Below are positions 8,285 to 15,019 of a stretch of DNA of 36,173 bases, one piece after another. Numbering within the stretch: position 1 is the first letter of the stretch; each line of letters opens with the position of its first letter. Origin of the DNA: Clostridia bacterium (lineage in GTDB: Bacteria; Bacillota; Clostridia; Christensenellales; Aristaeellaceae); assembly GCA_017938795.1 (NCBI GenBank), contig JAGBAV010000051.1:1-36173 (forward strand), given 5' to 3'. The position numbers were made by a program, and so were the translations under genes. The notes below the pieces were generated by a model, which saw only the letters and a list, made by a program, of their open reading frames with translations, was not told the origin of the DNA and ran no database searches.

Positions 8285-8956
8285 ATGCGTATACAAAGGA
8301 AAGGCGCTGCCGCGGTGATGATGGCTGTGCTGCTTTGCCTGTTTGCTGTGTCATGTCTGGCTGTTGAGTATCCGTGCGAGGGCGTGGCCAACACCAAGAG
8401 CGTGAGGATGCGGAAAAAGGCCAGCTCCTCTGGCGATCGGATTGGCGAGCTGAAAGAGGGCGAAACGGTCACCGTTCTTGAAGAGATCGTGCACAAGAAC
8501 GGCAATGTCTGGTATAAGGTGAAGACGGCCAAAGGGAAGCAGGGCTATGTCCTTTCGGACTATCTGAGCGTGCCGGAGGTCGAGCGCATCAAGGCGGCGG
8601 AGAACGGCGAAGGCGCACGGCTCATGAAGCTGAAGGTGCATGCCGGCTGCAGCGACAAGAATCAGGTCGGACACAACTGGACGCAGTACTATGAATGGAA
8701 TGGCGTGAAGGTCAAGGAGGGCGAGATGGAGGCATATGCTGCCCCGGGCGCAGAGCTCTCGCTGTACGTGCGCATCCGCGAGCAGGACGATAAGCCGGAC
8801 ACCACGATGGACACGCTGCTCCATACGCCGACCGCCGATGAGCTTGTAGGCGGCTTTGAGCTGACGCAGACGATCAAGGTGACAGAGAACGCTGGAAAGT
8901 ACAAGGGCAATACCGCAATATGGAAGGTCACCTATACATTCTCGCCGGCAGAGTGA
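8285..8956 (+). CDS. Secreted SH3b-domain protein of unknown function
   Basis: Exported 223-residue protein. Residues 1-25 are a signal peptide (MRIQRK, then a long hydrophobic run ending near SCLA). A cysteine sits near the end of the core (VSCLA), so a lipoprotein is conceivable, but the lipobox is poor. Residues 32-85 are a bacterial SH3 domain (SVRMRKKASSSGDRIGELKEG then GNVWYKV and GKQGYVLSDYL), which usually binds cell-wall peptides. The C-terminal 115 residues are a beta-rich domain I do not recognise. I prefer the ATG at 8285 over that at 8279 because GGAGGAGG ends six bases before it, while the earlier ATG overlaps the ribosome binding site. No enzyme domain is visible. Confidence 0.8.
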   Translation: MRIQRKGAAAVMMAVLLCLFAVSCLAVEYPCEGVANTKSVRMRKKASSSGDRIGELKEGETVTVLEEIVHKNGNVWYKVKTAKGKQGYVLSDYLSVPEVERIKAAENGEGARLMKLKVHAGCSDKNQVGHNWTQYYEWNGVKVKEGEMEAYAAPGAELSLYVRIREQDDKPDTTMDTLLHTPTADELVGGFELTQTIKVTENAGKYKGNTAIWKVTYTFSPAE

Positions 8957-8993
8957 TGCGCGGCAGATGAGAGAACAGATCGGAATACACAAT

Positions 8994-9022
8994 GAATCCC
9001 CGCCTGAAAAGGACGGGGATTC
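8994..9022. terminator. Stem-loop between convergent genes
   Basis: A 9-bp perfect stem (GAATCCCCG and its complement) with an 11-nt loop lies between the SH3 gene and the convergent leucine-rich-repeat gene. Neither side has a strong T run, so a bidirectional terminator is likely but not certain. Confidence 0.5.
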
Positions 9023-9040
9023 TCTGTATGGTATGGACGT

Positions 9041-10177
9041 TTACTGCCCGGCAATCGCAATCAGGAGGCGGGGGACAACAGTCCCGCCCAGCTGCCAGTC
9101 AAAGGCGTTCCAGGGAACCCTCACAAAACAGAGATCGCCCAGAACAGGATCATGCAGCATGCCGTATTCCGCATTCTTCAGGGATGTCTGCCTGCAGGCG
9201 TCCGCCAGAAGACTCCGGTACTCGGCGGGCACACGGAGCTCCCTGATGGAAGAATCCTTGAACTCGCGGACACAGTATGGATGATACAGGCTGCCGCGCA
9301 GGGAGGCGGGGATGGTCAGCGAACGGGCCTGAACGCTGCCGAAGGAGAAATTGCCGATGGAACGGAGGTTCTCCGGCAGGACGACGTCAGGCAGCACAGC
9401 CCTGACGAATGGCGCACCGCCGCGGTTGCTGGTATCAAAGCATACCAGCGAGCGGGGGAACGAGAGTGAATCCCGCACAGTAAGCTGATCAAAATGCCTG
9501 CCCCGGATCGCCGTGACGCCCTCCGGGATGACCAGATGATACAGCTCGTTGGTTTTGCCGCTGATGCAGTTGGCGGGATGAGGGGTGAAGTCCTGCAGGA
9601 AGCCGTCAGAATCCGTATAAAAGACGCCGGATGCATTCGTGATCGCAGTCAAGCTTTCGCGCGGCTCGCCGTCCCCGGCGAAGATATCCGCATATGCCTT
9701 CGGCCACTGCGCGGTCAGCTTGCCCATGAAGCCGGAGGAATCCCGGGTGAGGCGCAGAACATGCGCGGCGCGGCGCATGGCCTCGTCGCTCATCTGCGGC
9801 GGGAGGATGATCTCATCCAGAATGCTGCCGGCAAAGACGTCCGGTTCAAGAGCGGCTTGAACAGGCATGGTGACGCGGCTGATCCTGCAGCGGGTGAAAG
9901 CGCCTCTGCCCATTCGCTTTAGGGAATCGGGGAAGGCGACGTCCGCATGGACGGAGTACCCTGCAAAGGCGCCGGGAGGCAGGATGCGCACGCCCTCCGG
10001 GATATGGAGATGATGGAGCGAGCTCGTGTCCTCGCGCGGAGGCAGGCTCCAGCAGTTATCCGGGCTGCATGTATATCGCACGAGCATACCGGAGGCGTCG
10101 ACGAAGAACCTGCCGCAGTCGTTCTCGATCATATGCGTGTTATTGGCCTGATGCACAAGGGGATGAGGATCGTTCAT
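9041..10177 (-). CDS. BspA-type leucine-rich-repeat protein
   Basis: A 378-residue protein built from the bacterial leucine-rich repeats seen in BspA-like proteins: LHIPEGVRILPPGAF, VAFPDSLKRMGRGAF, LVIPEGVTAIRGRHF, VVLPENLRSIGNFSF and LTIPASLRG. An internal duplication is visible: residues in FFVDASGMLVRYTCSPDNC through IPEGV recur as FYTDSDGFLQDFTPHPANC through IPEGV in the second half. No signal peptide or wall anchor is seen, so it may act in the cytoplasm, unlike many BspA proteins. The ATG at 10175-10177 follows AGGAGG by six bases; in-frame codons further upstream lie in the leader. Its function is probably protein binding; no partner can be named. Confidence 0.8.
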   Translation of the reverse strand: MNDPHPLVHQANNTHMIENDCGRFFVDASGMLVRYTCSPDNCWSLPPREDTSSLHHLHIPEGVRILPPGAFAGYSVHADVAFPDSLKRMGRGAFTRCRISRVTMPVQAALEPDVFAGSILDEIILPPQMSDEAMRRAAHVLRLTRDSSGFMGKLTAQWPKAYADIFAGDGEPRESLTAITNASGVFYTDSDGFLQDFTPHPANCISGKTNELYHLVIPEGVTAIRGRHFDQLTVRDSLSFPRSLVCFDTSNRGGAPFVRAVLPDVVLPENLRSIGNFSFGSVQARSLTIPASLRGSLYHPYCVREFKDSSIRELRVPAEYRSLLADACRQTSLKNAEYGMLHDPVLGDLCFVRVPWNAFDWQLGGTVVPRLLIAIAGQ

Positions 10178-10247
10178 GGGAAGCCTCCTGAGTGCTGGAA
10201 GATGAAGCGGGGATAAAGCAATAGAAGAACAGAATAACCATGAATAC

Positions 10248-10277
10248 ATTATACAGACATGGCGCAGATGCTGTCAA
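10248..10277 (-). promoter_or_regulatory. Promoter of the leucine-rich-repeat gene
   Basis: TTGACA (10272-10277), 18 bp, TATAAT (10248-10253) on the minus strand, both perfect consensus, the same geometry as the pectin operon promoter. Confidence 0.7.
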
Positions 10278-10422
10278 TGAGTATGCGGCAGGCACGCGGG
10301 ATGGACAAGACCTCCGTGGGGAACAATCGGGCGCGAGGTATTCATAGCCGCGAAAAACCTGAAGGGAAACACAATTTCTGACGAGAAGAACACCGTATAC
10401 ATATGCAGCGCAGAAGGGCTGA

Positions 10423-10451
10423 TTGTCTGCTGGTCAAAAATCGGCTATAAT
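10423..10451 (+). promoter_or_regulatory. Promoter of the two-component/ABC cassette
   Basis: TTGTCT (10423-10428), 17 bp, TATAAT (10446-10451), about 40 bp before the response regulator start. Confidence 0.65.
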
Positions 10452-10491
10452 GGCATTGATCATATGTTTCATACATGATCGGAGGGGAAAC

Positions 10492-11154
10492 ATGAAGACG
10501 ATTGCCATTATTGATGATGATATCCACATTGGAAACCTGCTGGAAGAAGTCCTGCAAAAGGCAGGCTATCAGGTGATTCGTGCTTATTCGGGAACAGAAG
10601 CTCTTTATATGCTTTCACATCATCAGCCAGATCTGATTCTGCTTGATCTGATGCTCCCGGGCTTGTGCGGCGAGGGTATTCTGCCGAGGGTGGAGGGGAT
10701 TCCTGTGATTGTTGTCAGTGCAAAGGATGACGTACAGGATAAGGTTAAGCTGCTGCTTGGCGGCGCAGTGGATTATGTCACCAAACCGTTCAGCACGGAG
10801 GAATTGCTGGCGCGTATCTCTGTGAATCTGCGCAAGCTCAGCGCTTCGACAAAGGCAGAAGTGCTGCATGTCAACGATCTGGCCATGGATTCTGCGTCTC
10901 ATGAAGTGCGCGTAAAGGATATGCCTGTTCATTTGACGCGCACAGAATATGCGATTCTGAAACTGCTTATGGCCAATCCTGATCAGGTAATGACAAAGAC
11001 AGCAATGCTGGATCGCATCAGCAGTGATACGCCGGACTGCACAGACAGTTCTTTGCGCCAGCACATGAGCAACCTGCGAAAGAAGCTGCGTGAAGCAGGC
11101 GGGAAAGAGTATATTGAAGCGGTTTGGGGGATTGGCTTCAGGCTGGAATCTTGA
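10492..11154 (+). CDS. OmpR/PhoB-family response regulator
   Basis: Transcription factor (220 aa) phosphorylated by the histidine kinase three genes downstream. The receiver domain fills residues 1-118: acidic pocket D8-D9, phospho-acceptor D52 in LILLDLMLPG, and K98 in VTKPFS. The C-terminal winged helix (about 125-220) has the family LTRTEYAILKLL and the recognition-helix region SLRQHMSNLRKKL, ending YIEAVWGIGFRLES. The ATG at 10492 is preceded by GGAGGGG; earlier in-frame codons overlap the promoter. It probably controls the ABC genes just downstream through tandem TTTCTTGAT repeats at 11147-11190. Confidence 0.93.
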   Translation: MKTIAIIDDDIHIGNLLEEVLQKAGYQVIRAYSGTEALYMLSHHQPDLILLDLMLPGLCGEGILPRVEGIPVIVVSAKDDVQDKVKLLLGGAVDYVTKPFSTEELLARISVNLRKLSASTKAEVLHVNDLAMDSASHEVRVKDMPVHLTRTEYAILKLLMANPDQVMTKTAMLDRISSDTPDCTDSSLRQHMSNLRKKLREAGGKEYIEAVWGIGFRLES

Positions 11155-11190
11155 TTATTTCTTGATGGATTTCTTGATCGTTTCCTTGAC
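11147..11190 (+). promoter_or_regulatory. Tandem direct repeats, predicted response-regulator binding site
   Basis: Four copies of a TTTCTTGAT-like motif start at 11147 (AATCTTGAT), 11158 (exact), 11170 (exact) and 11182 (TTCCTTGAC), spaced 11, 12 and 12 bp. One-turn direct repeats are the usual target of OmpR-family regulators. The last copy overlaps a TTGACA box at 11186-11191. They lie just before the ABC ATPase gene. Confidence 0.6.
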
Positions 11191-11238
11191 AGATCTGCGC
11201 TATATTGTGACCATCAGATGCAGAAGGAGGTTTGAGCC

Positions 11239-12144
11239 TTGGACTATGTTTTACAGACCAATGGATTAACCAAGCGGTATGGTCGCTTTAAGGCGCTGGA
11301 TGAACTGACCATGCATGTTCCCAAGGGAGCTATTTACGGTTTCATTGGAAGAAACGGCGCAGGCAAAACGACGCTGATCCGCCTGATCTGCGGATTGCAG
11401 ATGCATACATCGGGCGACTACTCGCTTTATGGCGTTTCGGGCAGCAGTCCGGAAATCAACCGGATTCGCCGCAGAATGGGCGCCGTGGTGGAGACGCCTG
11501 CGATCTATCAGGACATGACAGCGATGGATAATCTCAAAACACAATACCGGATTCTTGGGCTTCCATCGGATGAGGGTATTGATGAACTGCTCAGGCTGGT
11601 TGGCCTTGAGAACACGGGAAAAAAGAAAGTGAAGAACTTCTCTCTGGGGATGAAACAGCGTCTTGGTATCGCCATTGCGCTGGCCGGCGATCCTGATTTT
11701 CTTGTGCTTGATGAGCCTGTGAACGGCCTTGATCCGCAGGGTATCATCGAAATGCGGGAACTGATTCTCAAGCTTAACCGGGAGCGCTGTATGACGGTGC
11801 TGATTTCCAGCCATATTCTGGATGAACTGAGCAGACTGGCCACACATTATGGCTTCATTGATCATGGACATATGGTCAGAGAAATGAGCGCAGAGGAATT
11901 GGATGCTGCCTGCCGGAAATGCATGCGCATCGAAACAGACAACACCAAAGCGCTTGCCCGTACGCTGGATAAGATGGGGGTGGAGTATCAGATCATCTCT
12001 GAAGCCGAAGCTGACGTCTATGCCAAGGTCAGCGTTTCTAAGCTGGTGAGAGCGCTTGATGAAGAAGGCGGCGAGATCCTTTCAGTTCAGGTTCGGGATG
12101 AAAGCCTGGAAAGCTACTTTATATCCCTTGTCGGAGGTGAATGA
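11239..12144 (+). CDS. ABC transporter ATP-binding protein, BcrA/lantibiotic-immunity type
   Basis: ATPase of a two-component exporter (301 aa). Walker A GRNGAGKTT at 37-45, signature SLGMKQ at 135-140, Walker B LVLDEP at 155-160 followed by VNGLDPQG, and the switch histidine in SSHIL. The C-terminal 80 residues form the extension typical of BcrA/NukF/GldA-like ATPases that pair with a membrane protein of about 270 residues. It starts at TTG (11239), eight bases after AAGGAGG. The gene ends one base before the permease gene. The set regulator-ATPase-permease-kinase matches modules giving resistance to bacitracin, lantibiotics or other peptides; the substrate here is unknown. Confidence 0.92.
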   Translation: MDYVLQTNGLTKRYGRFKALDELTMHVPKGAIYGFIGRNGAGKTTLIRLICGLQMHTSGDYSLYGVSGSSPEINRIRRRMGAVVETPAIYQDMTAMDNLKTQYRILGLPSDEGIDELLRLVGLENTGKKKVKNFSLGMKQRLGIAIALAGDPDFLVLDEPVNGLDPQGIIEMRELILKLNRERCMTVLISSHILDELSRLATHYGFIDHGHMVREMSAEELDAACRKCMRIETDNTKALARTLDKMGVEYQIISEAEADVYAKVSVSKLVRALDEEGGEILSVQVRDESLESYFISLVGGE

Positions 12145-12145
12145 T

Positions 12146-12955
12146 ATGAACAGGACAGTACCATCTCAGGATTCTCAGCTTGTTCGCTTGCTCAGAGCAG
12201 ATTTTTATCATCTCTTCCGGAGCAAATGGCTGTGGCTGAGTGTGCTTGCCATGCTCGGGTTATCATTTGGATTTGTGTCCATGCAGTACTCCGGTATGGA
12301 TTATGTTGTGATGCTTGATCGTGTCGTTTTCCTTCCGCTCAGTTTTTATGGCGTGGTTGCAGCGGCGATGATCAGTCTGTTTGTCGGTGAGGATTTCAGC
12401 GACGGCTGCATCCGAAATAAGATTGCGGCGGGCAGAAGTCGCAGCGCGGTCTTTCTTTCCCACCTGATTGTCTGCTGTTTTTCGTGTGTTCTGATCTATC
12501 TGGTGATGCTTGCCGTGACAATCGGCATGGGAGTGGCGCTGTTTGAAAACAACGTCACAACCGCGCAGCTGCTGAGCCTTGCTGCATTGGGCTTACTTAC
12601 CTGTCTGGCGTATGCGTGTATCTATTGCACGTTGACAGTTTTGATTGGAAGCAGAACAAACGGCGTAGTGATCTGTATGATCGTCTCGTTTGCTTTGCTG
12701 TTTGCTGCTTTGCACACCAATCAGATTGTTGTCCAGCAGCCCATGAAGAACGGTGCGCCCAATCCGCATTATGTTTCCGGCGTCACGCGGTATACGTATG
12801 AGTGGATGCATGATCTCAATCCTACGGGGCAGGCAGCGCAGCTTTCATCCATGGATTGCCGGAGTCCGCTGCGCTTGATTGTATCCAATGTGATGTGGAT
12901 GATCCTGTGTATCGGAATTGGCGGAACAGGTTTCGCGAAAAAGAATATCCGTTAA
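12146..12955 (+). CDS. ABC transporter permease of an antimicrobial-peptide-type exporter
   Basis: Membrane partner of the preceding ATPase (269 aa). About six hydrophobic helices are visible, the first at WLWLSVLAMLGLSFGFV (about 29-45) and the last at the C-terminus before FAKKNIR. The first cytoplasmic loop has the motif FSDGCIRNKIAAGRSRSAVFLS, which is typical of ABC-2 permeases of the lantibiotic-immunity kind. ATG at 12146 follows the ATPase stop by one base with GGAGGTG upstream, so translation is coupled. Confidence 0.87.
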   Translation: MNRTVPSQDSQLVRLLRADFYHLFRSKWLWLSVLAMLGLSFGFVSMQYSGMDYVVMLDRVVFLPLSFYGVVAAAMISLFVGEDFSDGCIRNKIAAGRSRSAVFLSHLIVCCFSCVLIYLVMLAVTIGMGVALFENNVTTAQLLSLAALGLLTCLAYACIYCTLTVLIGSRTNGVVICMIVSFALLFAALHTNQIVVQQPMKNGAPNPHYVSGVTRYTYEWMHDLNPTGQAAQLSSMDCRSPLRLIVSNVMWMILCIGIGGTGFAKKNIR

Positions 12956-12965
12956 GGAGACTTGT

Positions 12966-13874
12966 ATGGCTGCGTTGCTGTGTATTATTGGAGTCCTGAG
13001 TGGGATCATCGTAGCATTGACTGTGAAAATACACTTTATGCACAAGTCGGTGCAGGAAATATGCGCTTTTTTGCAGCGGTATATGGAGTGGGAAACGAAC
13101 ACCCTGATTGATATTCCCAGCAAGGATCGTTATATGCGCATGCTGGCTGACGCCATCAACAGGGAACTCCGGATGCTGCGCAGACAACGCAATCAATTCC
13201 TGAATGGCAATCGCGAACTCAAAGTAGCAGTTGCGGATATTTCCCATGATCTCCGTACGCCATTGACAGCGATCAGCGGATACTTGGAATTGCTGAATAA
13301 AGAAGACAAGCCTGAGAACATACGAAGATATTTGTCTGTCATTGCGGAGCGTACAGAAGCGATGAAGACACTGACAGAAGAATTGTTCCGTTATTCAGTC
13401 GCTGCATCAACAGGAGATTCATTGATGCTGGAGGCAGTCAATGTGAATGGCGTATTGGAAGAAGCTGTTGCCGCGCAATATGCAGAGCTGTGCAAGCGCG
13501 GTATTCAGCCAGATATTCGAATGACGGATAGAATTGTCATGCTCAGACTGAATCGTGAGGCGCTTACAAGGATATTCGGCAACCTCATTACGAATGCCGT
13601 ACGCTATTCTGACGGTGATTTGCTGATTGAATTATCCTGCAATGGAACGATTTCCTTCGCTAACACCGCATCGAAGCTCGATGAGGTGCAGGTCGGTAAA
13701 CTGTTTGACCGGTTTTATACGGTAGAAGCTGCGAATCATTCCACAGGTCTGGGTTTGTCGATTGCAAAGGCTTTAGCCGAGCAGATGGGCGGGCGGATCC
13801 GGGCGAGCTATACAGAGGGGAAGCTGATGATCACAGTTACCTTTGAGCGGCTGAATCTGAGAGAGAATACATGA
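12966..13874 (+). CDS. Sensor histidine kinase
   Basis: Membrane kinase (302 aa) that should phosphorylate the response regulator of this cassette. A single clear helix spans residues 2-24, so the sensor part is minimal and little is exposed outside; such kinases often sense through the membrane or through their transporter. Then come a linker (25-88), the phospho-acceptor H94 in DISHDLRTPL, N box N206-N210 (NLITNAVRYSD), and G box GLGLSIAKA from 261. AAGGAG lies 10 bp before the ATG at 12966, and only 10 bp separate it from the permease gene, so it closes the operon. Two terminators follow. Confidence 0.92.
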   Translation: MAALLCIIGVLSGIIVALTVKIHFMHKSVQEICAFLQRYMEWETNTLIDIPSKDRYMRMLADAINRELRMLRRQRNQFLNGNRELKVAVADISHDLRTPLTAISGYLELLNKEDKPENIRRYLSVIAERTEAMKTLTEELFRYSVAASTGDSLMLEAVNVNGVLEEAVAAQYAELCKRGIQPDIRMTDRIVMLRLNREALTRIFGNLITNAVRYSDGDLLIELSCNGTISFANTASKLDEVQVGKLFDRFYTVEAANHSTGLGLSIAKALAEQMGGRIRASYTEGKLMITVTFERLNLRENT

Positions 13875-13884
13875 CCGCAAGAAG

Positions 13885-13926
13885 AAAGAGCCGGGCGCTT
13901 CATTGAAGAAACGTCTGGCTCTTTTG
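13885..13926 (+). terminator. First terminator after the histidine kinase gene
   Basis: Arms AAAGAGCC (13885-13892) and GGCTCTTT (13917-13924), with inner pairing CTTC/GAAG, followed by TT. Confidence 0.65.
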
Positions 13927-13935
13927 GTATTATTA

Positions 13936-13979
13936 AAGCACAAACTCTATCAAACCAGATAGGGTTTGTGCTTGTTTTT
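13936..13979 (+). terminator. Second terminator after the histidine kinase gene
   Basis: A 16-bp stem with one G-U pair (arms 13936-13951 and 13958-13973), 6-nt loop, then GTTTTTA. A strong intrinsic terminator that isolates the cassette. Confidence 0.85.
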
Positions 13980-14223
13980 ATTATAATGAGATGGATACGG
14001 CCTGACGGCGGTTCTTTTGGGTTACGCACCCGGAAACAAAAGTGTCAGCCGCCCATCTTGTTATAATGATTCGCTTAAGCAGGTTGGAAATGCGGAAGCA
14101 TCTTCCGAGTAACGAAAGCCTCTCGATAATAAAGAGCGCTTGCTTCGGCTATGATCTGCACGAATTGGGTTTGGATTTTGATATTGATAAGAGGTATATG
14201 TGAATAGGGGATAGCACTGCATA
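13980..14223. other. Non-coding stretch
   Basis: No convincing gene. A 48-codon open frame at 14066-14212 has no ribosome binding site. A TATAAT-like sequence at 14061 has no good -35 partner. Confidence 0.4.
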
Positions 14224-14463
14224 CTAAACAATTTCGAATTCAATCAACTCGATGAGGTCCGCAATTGATTTACCACTGAAAAAGGTATCTTGCAGCATGA
14301 CGTCAACATTGGAGTATTGCTTTGAATCGGCACCGTGCCAGACGAAAAAGGTAGGCTGGTAATCTTGAACTTCTGATGATATACCAGAGCGCTTGCCGTT
14401 AAAGGTGAATACTACGTCGTTGCAGCAGTCCAGAATAAGCTGCCGTAGCTCTGTAATCTGCAT
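14224..14463 (-). CDS. Small hypothetical protein
   Basis: A 79-residue acidic protein that I do not recognise. Reasons to believe it is real: AGGAGG five bases before the ATG, a balanced amino-acid composition (MQITELRQLILDCCNDVVF at the start, then mixed alpha/beta-like sequence ending SIADLIELIEFEIV) and no better frame on the other strand. A weak promoter TTGAAA-18 bp-TATCAG lies upstream on the minus strand. It stands alone between the two-component cassette and the integrated element. The sequence resembles short orphan proteins of mobile DNA, which cannot be shown here. Confidence 0.6.
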   Translation of the reverse strand: MQITELRQLILDCCNDVVFTFNGKRSGISSEVQDYQPTFFVWHGADSKQYSNVDVMLQDTFFSGKSIADLIELIEFEIV

Positions 14464-14544
14464 GAATGCCTCCTATGCCAATGCTTTGCGCTGATAGTCG
14501 TGATTAAGTAAGGATTTCAATCTCTTGAATTTCCTTTTCTCTGA

Positions 14545-14676
14545 GTTCGATATGGACTCGATCGGGTGTACATGGTTCTTGATGATACGTTGGATATTGG
14601 AAAAGAACCTCTTCCGATCTTTACAGAATCAGCTAAAGAAATCCATAGAGAAATGCTTGTGCTGAAAAGGAAATAG
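14545..14676 (+). pseudogene. C-terminal gene remnant, family unknown
   Basis: The 43 codons read like genuine protein (YGLDRVYMVLDDTLDIGK, then PIFTESAKEIHREMLVLKRK, stop). They begin directly after a TGA in the same frame, with no start codon or ribosome binding site. I read it as the tail of a broken gene. A 28-codon frame starts immediately after its stop (14677) and ends in the terminator stem. I cannot name the family. Confidence 0.3.
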
Positions 14677-14730
14677 ATGAAGAATAAGGAAACGGATATT
14701 GATACTGAAAAGGAAAAGCAAAGAAAAAAG

Positions 14731-14776
14731 AAAGAGACCGTATTTATCAAGTATTCTTGGTAAATACGGTCTCTTT
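14731..14776. terminator. Terminator beside the left tRNA-derived repeat
   Basis: A 16-bp perfect stem (arms 14731-14746 and 14761-14776) with a 14-nt loop, T-rich on both strands. It lies 4 bp from the tRNA 3' end copy, so it was probably the original terminator of the tRNA-Pro gene before insertion. Confidence 0.85.
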
Positions 14777-14780
14777 TCTA

Positions 14781-14826
14781 TGGTCGGAGTGGCGAGATTC
14801 GAACTCGCGGCCTCTTGAACCCCATT
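14781..14826 (-). repeat. Left attachment site: partial tRNA-Pro copy
   Basis: Exact copy of bases 28391-28436: the CCA end, acceptor 3' strand, T arm, variable loop and anticodon loop of tRNA-Pro. The 5' half is absent in normal order. Just inside, tRNA-like blocks occur rearranged: CTGCGCT-N4-CCCGTGC at 14835-14852 and CAAGCACGCTAC at 14852-14863. Confidence 0.88.
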
Positions 14827-14922
14827 GGCCCCAGCTGCGCTGTGGCCCGTGCAAGCACGCTACAAATCGTCAAAAAAGCTGGTATTTCGCCTGAATTGCA
14901 GATTTTGATAGTCAGCATCAGC

Positions 14923-14957
14923 AAAAAGTGTACCCCAATTTGCGAAAAAGTGTACCC
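14923..14957 (+). repeat. Integrase arm-type repeats, left end
   Basis: AAAAAGTGTACCC occurs at 14923-14935 and again at 14945-14957, 22 bp (two helical turns) apart. The same motif and spacing recur at the right end. Confidence 0.72.
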
Positions 14958-15019
14958 TGACGCCTTGTATGTATTATGGGTGTTTGGTGACAGATGGTCA
15001 ATATTTCGCAATGTAAAAC

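Larger units (their letters stand above)
10178..10491. other. Divergent intergenic region, start of lower-GC DNA
   Basis: These 314 bp hold the promoter of the leucine-rich-repeat gene on one side and that of the response-regulator gene on the other. No gene is visible. Base and codon use change here: the following genes to about 28.4 kb are clearly less GC-rich than those before. Confidence 0.6.
14464..14780. other. Region with degenerate coding sequence
   Basis: 317 bp without an intact gene. It holds a 43-codon open fragment (14545-14676), a 28-codon frame directly after it (14677-14763) and a terminator abutting the tRNA-derived repeat. Confidence 0.5.

Noticed and set aside
11186-11214. 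Consensus sigma-A promoter TTGACA before the ABC ATPase gene
   Set aside because: The hexamer 17 bp downstream (GACCAT) is a poor -10 box and TATATT is only 9 bp away. It may be an activated promoter, but I do not call it as an independent one.
14066-14212. 48-codon open frame in the gap after the kinase terminators
   Set aside because: No ribosome binding site and no recognisable sequence.
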